A stretch of 5,820 nucleotides of DNA, from assembly GCA_021780095.1 (NCBI GenBank), contig JAJXZK010000143.1, forward strand, positions 1 through 5,820, given 5' to 3'. The notes below the pieces were generated by a model. The model was not told the DNA's origin. It searched no databases and saw only the letters and a list, made by a program, of their open reading frames with translations. How positions within the stretch are numbered: the first letter of the stretch is position 1; each line of letters starts with the position of its first letter. Shown in pieces: positions 1-5,056 of the stretch. A program made the position numbers and the translations under genes. Origin of the DNA: Acidobacteriota bacterium (lineage in GTDB: Bacteria > Acidobacteriota > Terriglobia > Terriglobales > Acidobacteriaceae).

Positions 1-67
1 CATGTATTTCCAGATGGCCCGAAACCCACGGGACTGCGCTATTGCATTAATTCTGCTGCCTTGAGCT

Positions 68-1123
68 TTGAGAAGGAAACGTAAACCCGATGCAATCGCA
101 GGGGCACACGGTTCGGACCCTCTGAACCGCCGGCAGTTCTGCGGCCTGCTTGCGTCCGCCGCCGGCGCCGCAATGCTTCCGGCGGCCATGGGCGCACAAA
201 GTTGGCCTCATCATCCTCCAGACTGGCATCATTGGGGACCTCCCTGGCGTCGTCCCGTCGCCTCCTCGCGCATTCTTCAGGCTGGAGGTGCTCGCATTCA
301 ACTGGACTTCAGTCATGGGGACCTGGATCTGCCGCCGAATGCCATCATCGACTGGGTACAGCATGCCGCACAGGCTGTCAGTGTGTACTACGGGCATTTC
401 CCCGTGCCGCGCGAGCGCATTCTGGTCGTCTTCGTCCCGGATCAGAGCGGTGTGTTCGGGGGCACGACATGGGGTGCCGTGGACGGGTTCCCTGCCTTCA
501 CGCAAATCCATGTGGGGCAGCACACCACGCAGAAGCAGCTCATTGCAGACTGGACGATGACTCATGAGATGGTGCATACGGCCTTTCCCTCGCAACAGGA
601 CTCGCATCACTGGATCGAAGAAGGACTGGCAACTTATGTCGAACCGGTCGCGCGCGTCCAGGCTGGCTTCCTGACAGCGGCAAAAATATGGGGCGACATG
701 ATGCGCGACATGCCGAAGGGCGATCCGCAACCTGGCGACCAGGGACTCGATCGCACGCACACATGGGGCCGCACATACTGGGGCGGAGCACAGTTCTGTT
801 TGCTGGCCGACGTGACGATCAGGCAGAAGACCGCGAACCGCAAGGGCCTGCAGGACGCTCTCCGCGCCATCGTGAATTCAGGTGGGACAATCGATACCAA
901 CTGGCCGCTGACCAAGGCGCTCGCCGTCGGCGAAGAAGCGACCGGCACCACGGTTCTGACCGATCAGTACAACCGGATGAAAGACGCTCCTGTGCGGGTG
1001 GACCTGCAGGAACTATGGCGGGAACTTGGTGTGGGCCGCGGCGCAGATGGAAGCGTGCTGTTCAACGCGGCTGCTACATATGCCTCCATTCGCAAAGCGA
1101 TCACGGATGTTCCGGACGCCTGA
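68..1123 (+). CDS. Tat-exported gluzincin-type zinc metallopeptidase
   Basis: Predicted exported zinc-dependent peptidase; the substrate is unknown. Residue numbers count from the TTG at 68 (351 aa). A twin-arginine signal is visible: N-R-R-Q-F at 20-24, then a hydrophobic Ala/Gly/Leu stretch to about 38 and a possible cleavage near A43. A His/Trp/Pro-rich segment follows (47-60). The catalytic core is HEMVH (166-170), where the two His bind zinc and E167 is the catalytic base. WIEEGLATY (182-190) supplies the likely third ligand, E185, as in the EGxA motif of M1-like/peptidase MA enzymes. The start is uncertain. TTG 68 is the first possible start after an in-frame TGA at 62 but has no Shine-Dalgarno. 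CTG 122 would give a typical Tat start, MNRRQF, and a 333-aa protein. The Zn motif is certain, the family assignment good, the physiological role unknown. A hairpin terminator follows the stop codon. Confidence 0.85.
   Translation: MRRKRKPDAIAGAHGSDPLNRRQFCGLLASAAGAAMLPAAMGAQSWPHHPPDWHHWGPPWRRPVASSRILQAGGARIQLDFSHGDLDLPPNAIIDWVQHAAQAVSVYYGHFPVPRERILVVFVPDQSGVFGGTTWGAVDGFPAFTQIHVGQHTTQKQLIADWTMTHEMVHTAFPSQQDSHHWIEEGLATYVEPVARVQAGFLTAAKIWGDMMRDMPKGDPQPGDQGLDRTHTWGRTYWGGAQFCLLADVTIRQKTANRKGLQDALRAIVNSGGTIDTNWPLTKALAVGEEATGTTVLTDQYNRMKDAPVRVDLQELWRELGVGRGADGSVLFNAAATYASIRKAITDVPDA
90..125 (+). other. Possible leader ORF or frameshifted true start of the metallopeptidase
   Basis: An ATG at 90 lies 12 bases after AGAAGGA (71-77), the only Shine-Dalgarno-like sequence here. 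It opens an 11-codon frame (MQSQGHTVRTL) that ends at TGA 123-125. The stop overlaps the in-frame CTG 122-124 of the peptidase as CTGA, so coupled reinitiation at CTG is conceivable. Alternatively, losing one CT from the CTCT at 120-123 would fuse the peptide directly to LNRRQF and give a normal Tat signal. That would mean this copy carries a frameshift or a sequencing error. The sequence alone cannot separate these options. Confidence 0.3.
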
Positions 1124-1136
1124 AGAAGGCACAGGA

Positions 1137-1164
1137 ATGCCCGGGTAAACCAATACCCGGGCAT
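1137..1164. terminator. Hairpin between convergent genes
   Basis: Perfect 10-bp inverted repeat ATGCCCGGGT / ACCCGGGCAT with an 8-base loop. It starts 13 bases after the metallopeptidase stop and lies 10 bases beyond the rpmB stop on the other strand. Neither side has a clear T-run. It probably acts as a shared, bidirectional transcription barrier, although the lack of a U-tract leaves intrinsic termination unproven. Confidence 0.6.
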
Positions 1165-1174
1165 GTGAACTTGC

Positions 1175-1363
1175 TTAAGCCTTGGTAATTTTGCCGCTCT
1201 TGATGCAGTTGGTGCAAACGCGCAGCCGACGGGCTGCTCCGTTCACCTTCGCCTTGACAGGGCGCAGATTGACATTCCAGCGCCGACGGGTAACGTTGTG
1301 CGCGTGCGATACATTGTTGCCGAACTGCGGACCCTTACCGCAGACTTCACAAACCTGTGCCAT
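1175..1363 (-). CDS. rpmB: 50S ribosomal protein L28
   Basis: Structural protein of the large ribosomal subunit. The 62-aa product is a normal length for the short bacterial L28. It begins [20 protein letters not shown] and contains the family stretch [11 protein letters not shown] (26-36). Two CxxC pairs (C5/C8 and C50/C53) make this the zinc-binding (C+) form, so it should not be a zinc-independent paralogue. The start is well supported: GGAG at 1371-1374 (minus strand) stands 7 bases before the ATG. The gene is monocistronic here, convergent with the metallopeptidase and divergent from rplU-rpmA, with its own candidate promoter at 1483-1512. It is not next to rpmG, its partner in many other bacteria. 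Confidence 0.97.
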   Translation of the reverse strand: MAQVCEVCGKGPQFGNNVSHAHNVTRRRWNVNLRPVKAKVNGAARRLRVCTNCIKSGKITKA

Positions 1364-1482
1364 GACCTGACTCCAAAACCTTGTAATATTCGTGCGTACC
1401 GGAACCCGCTGTTTTGTGCCGCATGACGGCTCAAGCGGATGGAGCGGATACACTAGGGTGCCCGCTTTGGCGCCGAACTCCC

Positions 1483-1512
1483 AGTTTAGACGATTTGGAG
1501 GCCAGGCAGCAA
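1483..1512 (-). promoter_or_regulatory. Candidate sigma70-type promoter for rpmB
   Basis: On the minus strand, TTGCTG (1512-1507) and TAAACT (1488-1483) are separated by 18 bases. Transcription would start near 1476 and give a leader of about 113 nt before the rpmB ATG. The match is 3/6 and 4/6 to the consensus, so this is a suggestion supported mainly by position. Confidence 0.4.
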
Positions 1513-1542
1513 CCGGATTGCGCCATTTTCCGGCATCCTCCA

Positions 1543-1572
1543 TTGACCCACAGCCATCGTTCCCGGTAAACT
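1543..1572 (+). promoter_or_regulatory. Candidate sigma70-type promoter for rplU-rpmA
   Basis: TTGACC (5/6 to consensus) at 1543-1548 and TAAACT (4/6) at 1567-1572 are separated by 18 bases. The start would be near 1580, giving a leader of about 160 nt. It lies back to back with the rpmB promoter, with 30 bases between the two -35 boxes, and both have the same -10 hexamer. Confidence 0.5.
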
Positions 1573-1707
1573 TGTCTAGTTTGGCGATTCTGCCTTTCGT
1601 CTCGGCGGGCATCCGCTCACTCTGACCTGATTAGTCCGGCGGAGTTCGAGCATAACGGGCCCAACGACCCGAGGCAAGCATGTATCCGCCCAGCTTGAGA
1701 GAAGTTT

Positions 1708-1730
1708 AGCGCGCCTGCGTGACGGGCGCT
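1708..1730 (+). promoter_or_regulatory. Small hairpin just before the rplU Shine-Dalgarno
   Basis: AGCGC plus CC (1708-1715, one bulged G) can pair with GGGCGCT (1724-1730) around an 8-base loop. The stem ends one base before the GGAGG (1732-1736) of rplU, so it could affect ribosome access. In a GC-rich genome such a stem may be chance. Confidence 0.2.
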
Positions 1731-1740
1731 CGGAGGAACT

Positions 1741-2064
1741 ATGTACGCGGTGATTCGCACCGGTGGGAAACAGTATCGCGTCGCCCCTGGCGATGTTGTG
1801 AAGATTGAGAAGGTCGCTGCAGGCGACAATGGACAGCTGGAATTCGGTGAAGTGCTCTCCTTTTCGCCCGAAGCCGGCACCGTGACTCAGCCTGCAGGGG
1901 CAAAGGTGTTGGGAACCGTGGTCAACGAGGGTCGTGGCGACAAGATCCTGGTCTTCCATTACAAGCGGAAGAAGCAGTACAAGAAACTGCAGGGACATCG
2001 TCAGGGCTTTACGCAGGTCCGGATCGACTCGATCCAGGTGGACGGCAAGAGCTACAGCGCGTAA
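1741..2064 (+). CDS. rplU: 50S ribosomal protein L21
   Basis: Large-subunit protein that binds 23S rRNA. The 107 residues are close to the usual ~103. The N-terminus MYAVIRTGGKQYRV and the basic signature KRKKQYKKLQGHRQ (75-88) are diagnostic of L21. The start is set by GGAGG at 1732-1736, four bases before the ATG, which is slightly close. It is the first gene of a two-gene operon with rpmA, 39 bases downstream. No truncation or unusual residues were noticed. Confidence 0.98.
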   Translation: MYAVIRTGGKQYRVAPGDVVKIEKVAAGDNGQLEFGEVLSFSPEAGTVTQPAGAKVLGTVVNEGRGDKILVFHYKRKKQYKKLQGHRQGFTQVRIDSIQVDGKSYSA

Positions 2065-2103
2065 GCAGAGATTCGAGCAAAGACAGAACAAGGATTCGAG
2101 ACA

Positions 2104-2361
2104 ATGGCACACAAAAAAGGATTAGGAAGTTCGAAAAACGGCCGCGACTCCAATGCGCAGCGGCTGGGCGTGAAGGCCTTTGGCGGCCAGTTGGTCACCG
2201 GTGGTTCGATCATTGTGCGGCAGCGTGGCACACCGCTGAAGCCCGGACAGAACGTAGGTCGCGGCAGTGATGATACCCTCTTCGCCAAGATCGACGGGCG
2301 GGTAAAGTTTGTGGATCGCGGGCGCATGGGCCGCTTTGTCGCTGTCGAGCCCGTAGCTTAA
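2104..2361 (+). CDS. rpmA: 50S ribosomal protein L27
   Basis: Large-subunit protein whose N-terminal tail reaches the peptidyl transferase centre. The 85-aa product starts [20 protein letters not shown] and includes [22 protein letters not shown], typical of L27. It starts directly with the AHKK tail, so it lacks the cleavable N-terminal extension known from Firmicutes L27. AAGGA at 2090-2094 lies 9 bases before the ATG. In many bacteria obgE follows rplU-rpmA; here the operon instead ends in a terminator, and the next gene is on the other strand. Confidence 0.98.
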   Translation: MAHKKGLGSSKNGRDSNAQRLGVKAFGGQLVTGGSIIVRQRGTPLKPGQNVGRGSDDTLFAKIDGRVKFVDRGRMGRFVAVEPVA

Positions 2362-2442
2362 CAAGCCAGAATTCGGGTCGCGTGGGGAACCAAAGATCCC
2401 TTGGAGGATCGGCTCCTGAGCGGGTTTCCTTCACCCAAATTT

Positions 2443-2473
2443 GAAGAGGCGCAGCTTCAAGCTGCGCCTCTTC
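2443..2473. terminator. Strong hairpin ending rplU-rpmA
   Basis: GAAGAGGCGCAGCTT and its exact complement flank a single C, giving about 13 usable base pairs around a TTCAA loop. The plus strand continues TATTTGCTT, a modest T-tract, which supports termination of the rplU-rpmA transcript 80 bases past the rpmA stop. It also faces the minus-strand gene at 2637-3518 and may work in both directions. It shares the AAGAGGxGCxGC stem pattern with the terminator at 4526-4560. Confidence 0.8.
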
Positions 2474-2599
2474 TATTTGCTTATGATTTATCCGGGAAAC
2501 TTGGGGTTTGAGAGAACCGCAGGTCTTTCTTATGACTTCAAGTTGAATGCTGCTTAGGGTTATGGCTGGCGAGGGGGAACGCCTGCGTCTGGAGTTTAA

Positions 2600-2623
2600 G
2601 ACGGGGATTGGGGGATCCCCGTC
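2600..2623 (-). terminator. Hairpin after the seven-helix membrane protein gene
   Basis: A 9-bp perfect stem, GACGGGGAT / ATCCCCGTC, with a 6-base loop lies 13 bases beyond the TAG of the minus-strand gene. In that direction it is followed by TTAAACTCC, which is a poor U-tract. The position favours a terminator for the membrane protein gene. Confidence 0.5.
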
Positions 2624-2636
2624 CCGAATGCGAAGT

Positions 2637-3518
2637 CTATGAAGACTTGGACAGCAGGCGATCAACAACCTGCTCAACGTCCTGCAGGAAGAAGGACGAG
2701 GACTGTGTGCCGAGGGCCACATGCGCGGGGCGCTGCCCGAGGGCGCTGGCGATATCGTTCCAGCGAAGCAGGGGCGACGTAACCGGCAGGGTGATTGGGC
2801 CACGCTCTTCGGCCGGCTCGGGCAACGCGAAGTAGACGGTCCAAACCACGAGGGTGATGACCGAAGCCGACATGAGGAAGAGGTTCGCCAAGGACCAGAT
2901 CGGGCCAGGCTTGGTCGACATAAGACTCATGATCAGATCGCCAGCCGCTTCAAGACCAAAGCCTAATCCGATTCCGAACACCCGGCCGCGGAAGGAGCGC
3001 CCCAGACTGTGCACGGAAAGTGCTAAGAAAGCGAGCAGACAGATTTCCAGTGTGGCCACACAGCGCATTAATTGCGTGTCAATAGTGGCAAGGTAAACAT
3101 CTGTTGCGGCAAATTTATGCATCGGCAGAGCGTTCATTCCCAGGACCAGAACAACCGACACGATGCTTACCCAACGGAAAGCAATAAGGCCCAACCGCTG
3201 GAGACCAGGGACTGGCTCCATGACCGCCTTGAAGATCTCCTGCAAGACGAAGAAGATCGCTACCGCACCCAGTGCGTAGAGGATCCAGTAACTATAGATA
3301 TAGGTAAACGTCTGCGTGCGAGCACTGACGGACAGGAAGTGACGCTCCTCAAGGACGAGGTAAAGAAACCCTTCCGTGAAGGTTCTGAGGCCGAGGTAAA
3401 AGGTCATCGCCGGAAACCGGCGAGACAACCCTGCCTTGAGCAATGCCATCAAAGCGATGATGTCAAGCCATGGTTCAACGTAAACCATGGAGTGAACAGC
3501 TGTAGAGATCCAGTTCAT
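2637..3518 (-). CDS. Seven-helix integral membrane protein, function unknown
   Basis: The 293-aa product (from ATG 3518) has about seven hydrophobic segments. Numbered from the alternative GTG at 3524, they lie at roughly 18-33, 40-58, 77-98, 111-133, 152-172, 182-202 and 209-232. A hydrophilic tail of about 60 residues follows, containing LPVTSPLLRWNDIASALG (246-263). No enzymatic motif, HAMP, kinase or GGDEF domain follows the helices. From memory, hypothetical proteins of Terriglobia share this layout and tail; I could not verify this. GTG 3524 lies two codons upstream of ATG 3518. I prefer the ATG because GGA (3531-3529) stands 10 bases before it. A good promoter is at 3545-3573, so the gene is probably transcribed alone, ending at the hairpin at 2600-2623. 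It could be a sensor or scaffold protein, but nothing shows this directly. Confidence 0.85.
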   Translation of the reverse strand: MNWISTAVHSMVYVEPWLDIIALMALLKAGLSRRFPAMTFYLGLRTFTEGFLYLVLEERHFLSVSARTQTFTYIYSYWILYALGAVAIFFVLQEIFKAVMEPVPGLQRLGLIAFRWVSIVSVVLVLGMNALPMHKFAATDVYLATIDTQLMRCVATLEICLLAFLALSVHSLGRSFRGRVFGIGLGFGLEAAGDLIMSLMSTKPGPIWSLANLFLMSASVITLVVWTVYFALPEPAEERGPITLPVTSPLLRWNDIASALGQRPAHVALGTQSSSFFLQDVEQVVDRLLSKSS

Positions 3519-3544
3519 GGGCACACCGTCCGATACAGGCTCTT

Positions 3545-3573
3545 ATCATAGCCCCGCCCGGCGTACCCAGCAA
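3545..3573 (-). promoter_or_regulatory. Sigma70-type promoter for the membrane protein gene
   Basis: On the minus strand, TTGCTG (3573-3568) and TATGAT (3550-3545, 5/6 to consensus) are exactly 17 bases apart. The start would be near 3538, about 20 bases before ATG 3518. This is the best promoter match in the window. Confidence 0.6.
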
Positions 3574-3579
3574 CAGGAA

Positions 3580-3603
3580 AAATTCAGCCTTTTGTATGAA
3601 TTT
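3580..3603. repeat. AT-rich inverted repeat upstream of the -35 box
   Basis: AAATTCA (3580-3586) and TGAATTT (3597-3603) form a dyad with a 10-base gap, starting 6 bases upstream of the -35 box of the membrane protein promoter. This is where an activator or repressor could bind. Read on the minus strand it also ends in TTTTT, so it could be a weak terminator for the small peptide gene, whose stop lies 24 bases before it. Confidence 0.4.
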
Positions 3604-3626
3604 AAGGCATTTGCCTCTTGGTTCTT

Positions 3627-3800
3627 TTAGTTACCAATCTGACAGGTATTTGGTCCGCAAGCCGGGCTCGGCATACCGGCGTTGATGATCTGATGGCTCA
3701 GTGCGATGGACTGCGCTTTGGGTGAGTGGTTGGGAGCGAAACCAGCAACGAGACCCGCCACGGCAAGAGACAGAACGGAAGCACGCACAATGAGTTTCAT
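3627..3800 (-). CDS. Small exported Cys-containing peptide
   Basis: A 57-aa ORF. ATG 3800 is preceded by AAAAGG (3815-3810) with a 9-base spacer, a strong ribosome binding site. The start MKLIVRAS is followed by a hydrophobic core (about 8-21: VLSLAVAGLVAGFA), which is a clear Sec-type signal peptide. Possible cleavage sites are after A22 or A29. The mature part of about 28-35 residues has SHQIINAGMPSP followed by CGPNTCQIGN at the C-terminus. The two Cys (C48, C53) could form one disulfide. No domain is recognised. From memory, short exported peptides with an SHQ...Cys-rich tail occur in several copies in Terriglobia; this was not checked. Downstream on the same strand is the membrane protein gene, which has its own promoter, so they need not be co-transcribed. 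Alternatives are a signalling peptide, a bacteriocin-like peptide or a secreted structural peptide. The coding call is good; the function is unknown. Confidence 0.75.
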   Translation of the reverse strand: MKLIVRASVLSLAVAGLVAGFAPNHSPKAQSIALSHQIINAGMPSPACGPNTCQIGN

Positions 3801-3893
3801 GGTCAGTAACCTTTTCTAATTACTAAAAATTTGTCTGGATGTTCCCGACAACAAGGAGTATAGTTGTAAATTGGGGTTTTTGTGGCTGTGTTT

Positions 3894-3921
3894 GTTTATA
3901 TATAAACTATGCAATAGTTTA
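3894..3921. repeat. Overlapping AT-rich palindromes
   Basis: GTTTATATATAAAC (3894-3907) is a perfect 14-bp palindrome. It overlaps a second dyad, TAAACTAT-GCA-ATAGTTTA (3903-3921, 8-bp arms). Both lie 94-121 bases upstream of the small peptide gene. Their compact form suggests a protein-binding site (operator) rather than a terminator. Confidence 0.45.
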
Positions 3922-3990
3922 ATTACCCAGGTAATAGCATCTGCCGCATCCCTCTCCTCGCATCCCTCGACTGCAATTCACTTCGGATCG

Positions 3991-4075
3991 TCCTAACCTA
4001 CGCTTATTAGGAATTTTACCTATATCGGGTGATCTTGGAAGCGTTTTGAGCACTTCCGACCTTACGAGAGTAAGG
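3991..4075 (+). other. Cluster of three small stem-loops
   Basis: Three short stems follow one another. TCCTAA/TTAGGA (3991-3996 with 4007-4012) has a 10-base loop. GGAAG/CTTCC (4037-4041 with 4053-4057) can be extended past one mismatch. CCTTAC/GTAAGG (4060-4065 with 4070-4075) closes a GAGA loop, which fits the GNRA class. This could be part of a structured RNA, on either strand. No known RNA family was recognised, and chance is possible for stems this short. Confidence 0.25.
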
Positions 4076-4224
4076 GCTGCGAGTTCGGATTCGGTGTGGC
4101 GATTTTCACAGAACAATATTTGCACTCATTTCTTGGCTCTTCGCAGCACGCGAGGTCTCAGGATCGCATGACTTATTACTATTTTTCCTGTTTTTGGTTA
4201 CCTATTTGCAGCATGTTCAGAATG

Positions 4225-4289
4225 CAAGTTCGTGCTTCTAAAAGGGTTATCGGCTCAAGCGCGCCAAGTTCGTGCAAGCGCATGGGTTA
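4225..4289 (+). repeat. Imperfect 40-bp tandem repeat
   Basis: CAAGTTCGTGC occurs at 4225-4235 and 4265-4275, exactly 40 bases apart. Eight variable bases after each copy, GGGTTA recurs at 4244-4249 and 4284-4289 in the same register. The rest of the two units differs. Only two units are visible, with no third in register on the left. Confidence 0.5.
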
Positions 4290-4525
4290 GGGCTATGATC
4301 GTCTCGCATAAAGAGTTACGGCGAAGTTCCCCAGGATGCGGGCAGAGCCGGCGGACCATGTCATTCGCGATTTCGCCCGTGCAGGAATCTGACAATTTCT
4401 TCGAAAACGAGTTGCATGGTCGCCCATTTTGAAATTCGGCAACAAATTGCCCAGGCTGCGGGGCGTCATGAGGCGAGGTTTCGAGCCGGGGCGATTGCGC
4501 GTATGTTGCTGCTCCAATAAACAGG

Positions 4526-4560
4526 AAGAGGGGCTGCGCAACGCAGCCCCTCTTATTTTT
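4526..4560 (+). terminator. Strong rho-independent terminator, plus strand
   Basis: A perfect 13-bp stem, AAGAGGGGCTGCG / CGCAGCCCCTCTT, with a CAA loop is followed by ATTTTTCTT. The T-run is on the plus strand, while the minus side shows only CCTGTTTATT. No plus-strand gene is visible upstream, so the transcript it ends is unknown. It may also stop minus-strand transcription from the Rhs remnant. Confidence 0.8.
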
Positions 4561-4657
4561 CTTCCTACATCCATTGTAGCGAATCGCAAGGATTCAAATG
4601 CATTTCGGCTGCAGATTTTTGGTTCGTAGAATGAGCGGGTTGCGAGGAATTTTCGGG

Positions 4658-5048
4658 TTAAGGGGCTTGACAAGGGTACGGGGCAGCGCTTCGAGACACA
4701 TCGACTCTGGTTTTGCTGCAGTCGTTCAGGTAGAAGTGGGTTTTGGTCACGTCGTCGGTGGCGATCAGCACTCCGTTGGCCCACACGTTGGTGTGCGCCA
4801 GCAACGGAGTCCCGCCGCTCATCGCGAATTCGCTCAACTGGTTCCCCGCCTGGTCGCGCACGTAGGTCCGTATCGTCGGACTGCGACTGCGCCCCAAACC
4901 CGTTCGTGGTCACATCGCAGCTAAACGTCGTGATCGGACCCTTGGCCACGCGCTGCCCGCCCGCGTCGTACACATAGCCGAACATCGTCGTCAGTCCGCC
5001 CGAGGTGTTCTCGACCGCACAGACCTGCCCTTCGGCGGAACTCGGAAG
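4658..5048 (-). pseudogene. Rhs/YD-repeat protein remnant, frameshifted and truncated
   Basis: Fragment of a large Rhs (YD-repeat) surface or toxin-delivery protein. One frame reads QVCAVENTSGG (from about 5030) and then FGYVYDAGGQRVAKG, which carries the YD-type repeat, and continues to about 4890. A second frame, offset by one base, continues it: TYVRDQAGNQLSEF, then AHTNVWANGVLIATDD and HFYLND, typical of the region before the Rhs core end. The frame switch lies at about 4870-4890. After HFYLND the expected WLGTRR motif is lost and the frame runs into an unrelated end (TAA at 4658-4660). There is no start codon of its own with a ribosome binding site. It is almost certainly a broken piece of a once longer gene, or a displaced Rhs module; full-length relatives exceed 1000 residues. 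Confidence 0.8.
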
Positions 5049-5056
5049 CCAGCTTC

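Larger units (their letters stand above)
1364..1740. other. Divergent intergenic region, rpmB / rplU
   Basis: This 377-base stretch has no gene I can support. It contains a candidate rpmB promoter pointing left, a candidate rplU promoter pointing right, leaders of roughly 110 bases (rpmB) and 160 bases (rplU), and the two Shine-Dalgarno sites. Open frames within it are unremarkable in composition and lack convincing starts. No tRNA or known ribosomal-protein leader fold was recognised. Confidence 0.6.
3801..4657. other. Gene-poor stretch of about 860 bases
   Basis: I see no convincing protein gene here. Short open frames lack ribosome binding sites and family resemblance. The stretch holds the upstream region of the small peptide gene, overlapping AT-rich palindromes (3894-3921), three short stem-loops (3991-4075), a 40-bp imperfect tandem repeat (4225-4289) and a strong plus-strand terminator (4526-4560). 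Base composition is AT-rich up to about 3930 and then mixed. It may be decayed sequence next to the Rhs remnant, or it may contain an unrecognised RNA. A possible -10 box, TATACT, for the peptide gene lies at 3862-3857 (minus) without a good -35. Confidence 0.5.

Noticed and set aside
47..760. 237-codon minus-strand frame opposite the metallopeptidase
   Set aside because: It is a shadow of the plus-strand gene. It has no family features, while the opposite frame has HExxH and a Tat signal.
1392..1625. 77-codon plus-strand frame between rpmB and rplU
   Set aside because: It covers both promoter candidates and lacks a ribosome binding site and any family resemblance.
2395..2416. GATCC/GGATC and GGAG/CTCC small stems after rpmA
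   Set aside because: They are mutually exclusive and short; the strong hairpin at 2443-2473 explains termination better.
3831..3862. Possible ECF-type promoter (GGAACA) or sigma70 promoter (TATACT) for the small peptide
   Set aside because: Neither has a convincing partner box at the right distance, so no separate promoter feature was called.
3919..4125. 68-codon minus-strand frame
   Set aside because: No ribosome binding site, no recognisable motif and an odd composition. It overlaps both the palindromes and the stem-loop cluster.
4096..4290. 64-codon plus-strand frame upstream of the terminator
   Set aside because: It starts at a GTG without a Shine-Dalgarno and ends inside the 40-bp repeat; the protein looks random. 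I could not connect it to the terminator at 4526.
4661..4683. Sequence resembling an intergenic repeat (CTTGTCAAGCCCC on the minus strand)
   Set aside because: I recall such a motif in Acidobacteriota intergenic DNA, but only one copy is present here, so it cannot be called a repeat from this window.
4293..4985. Open frame of 230 codons on the minus strand
   Set aside because: Only its first third is Rhs-like. After about 4885 the Rhs signal moves to another frame and the rest is arginine-rich out-of-frame sequence crossing the 4526 hairpin. It is not one gene.
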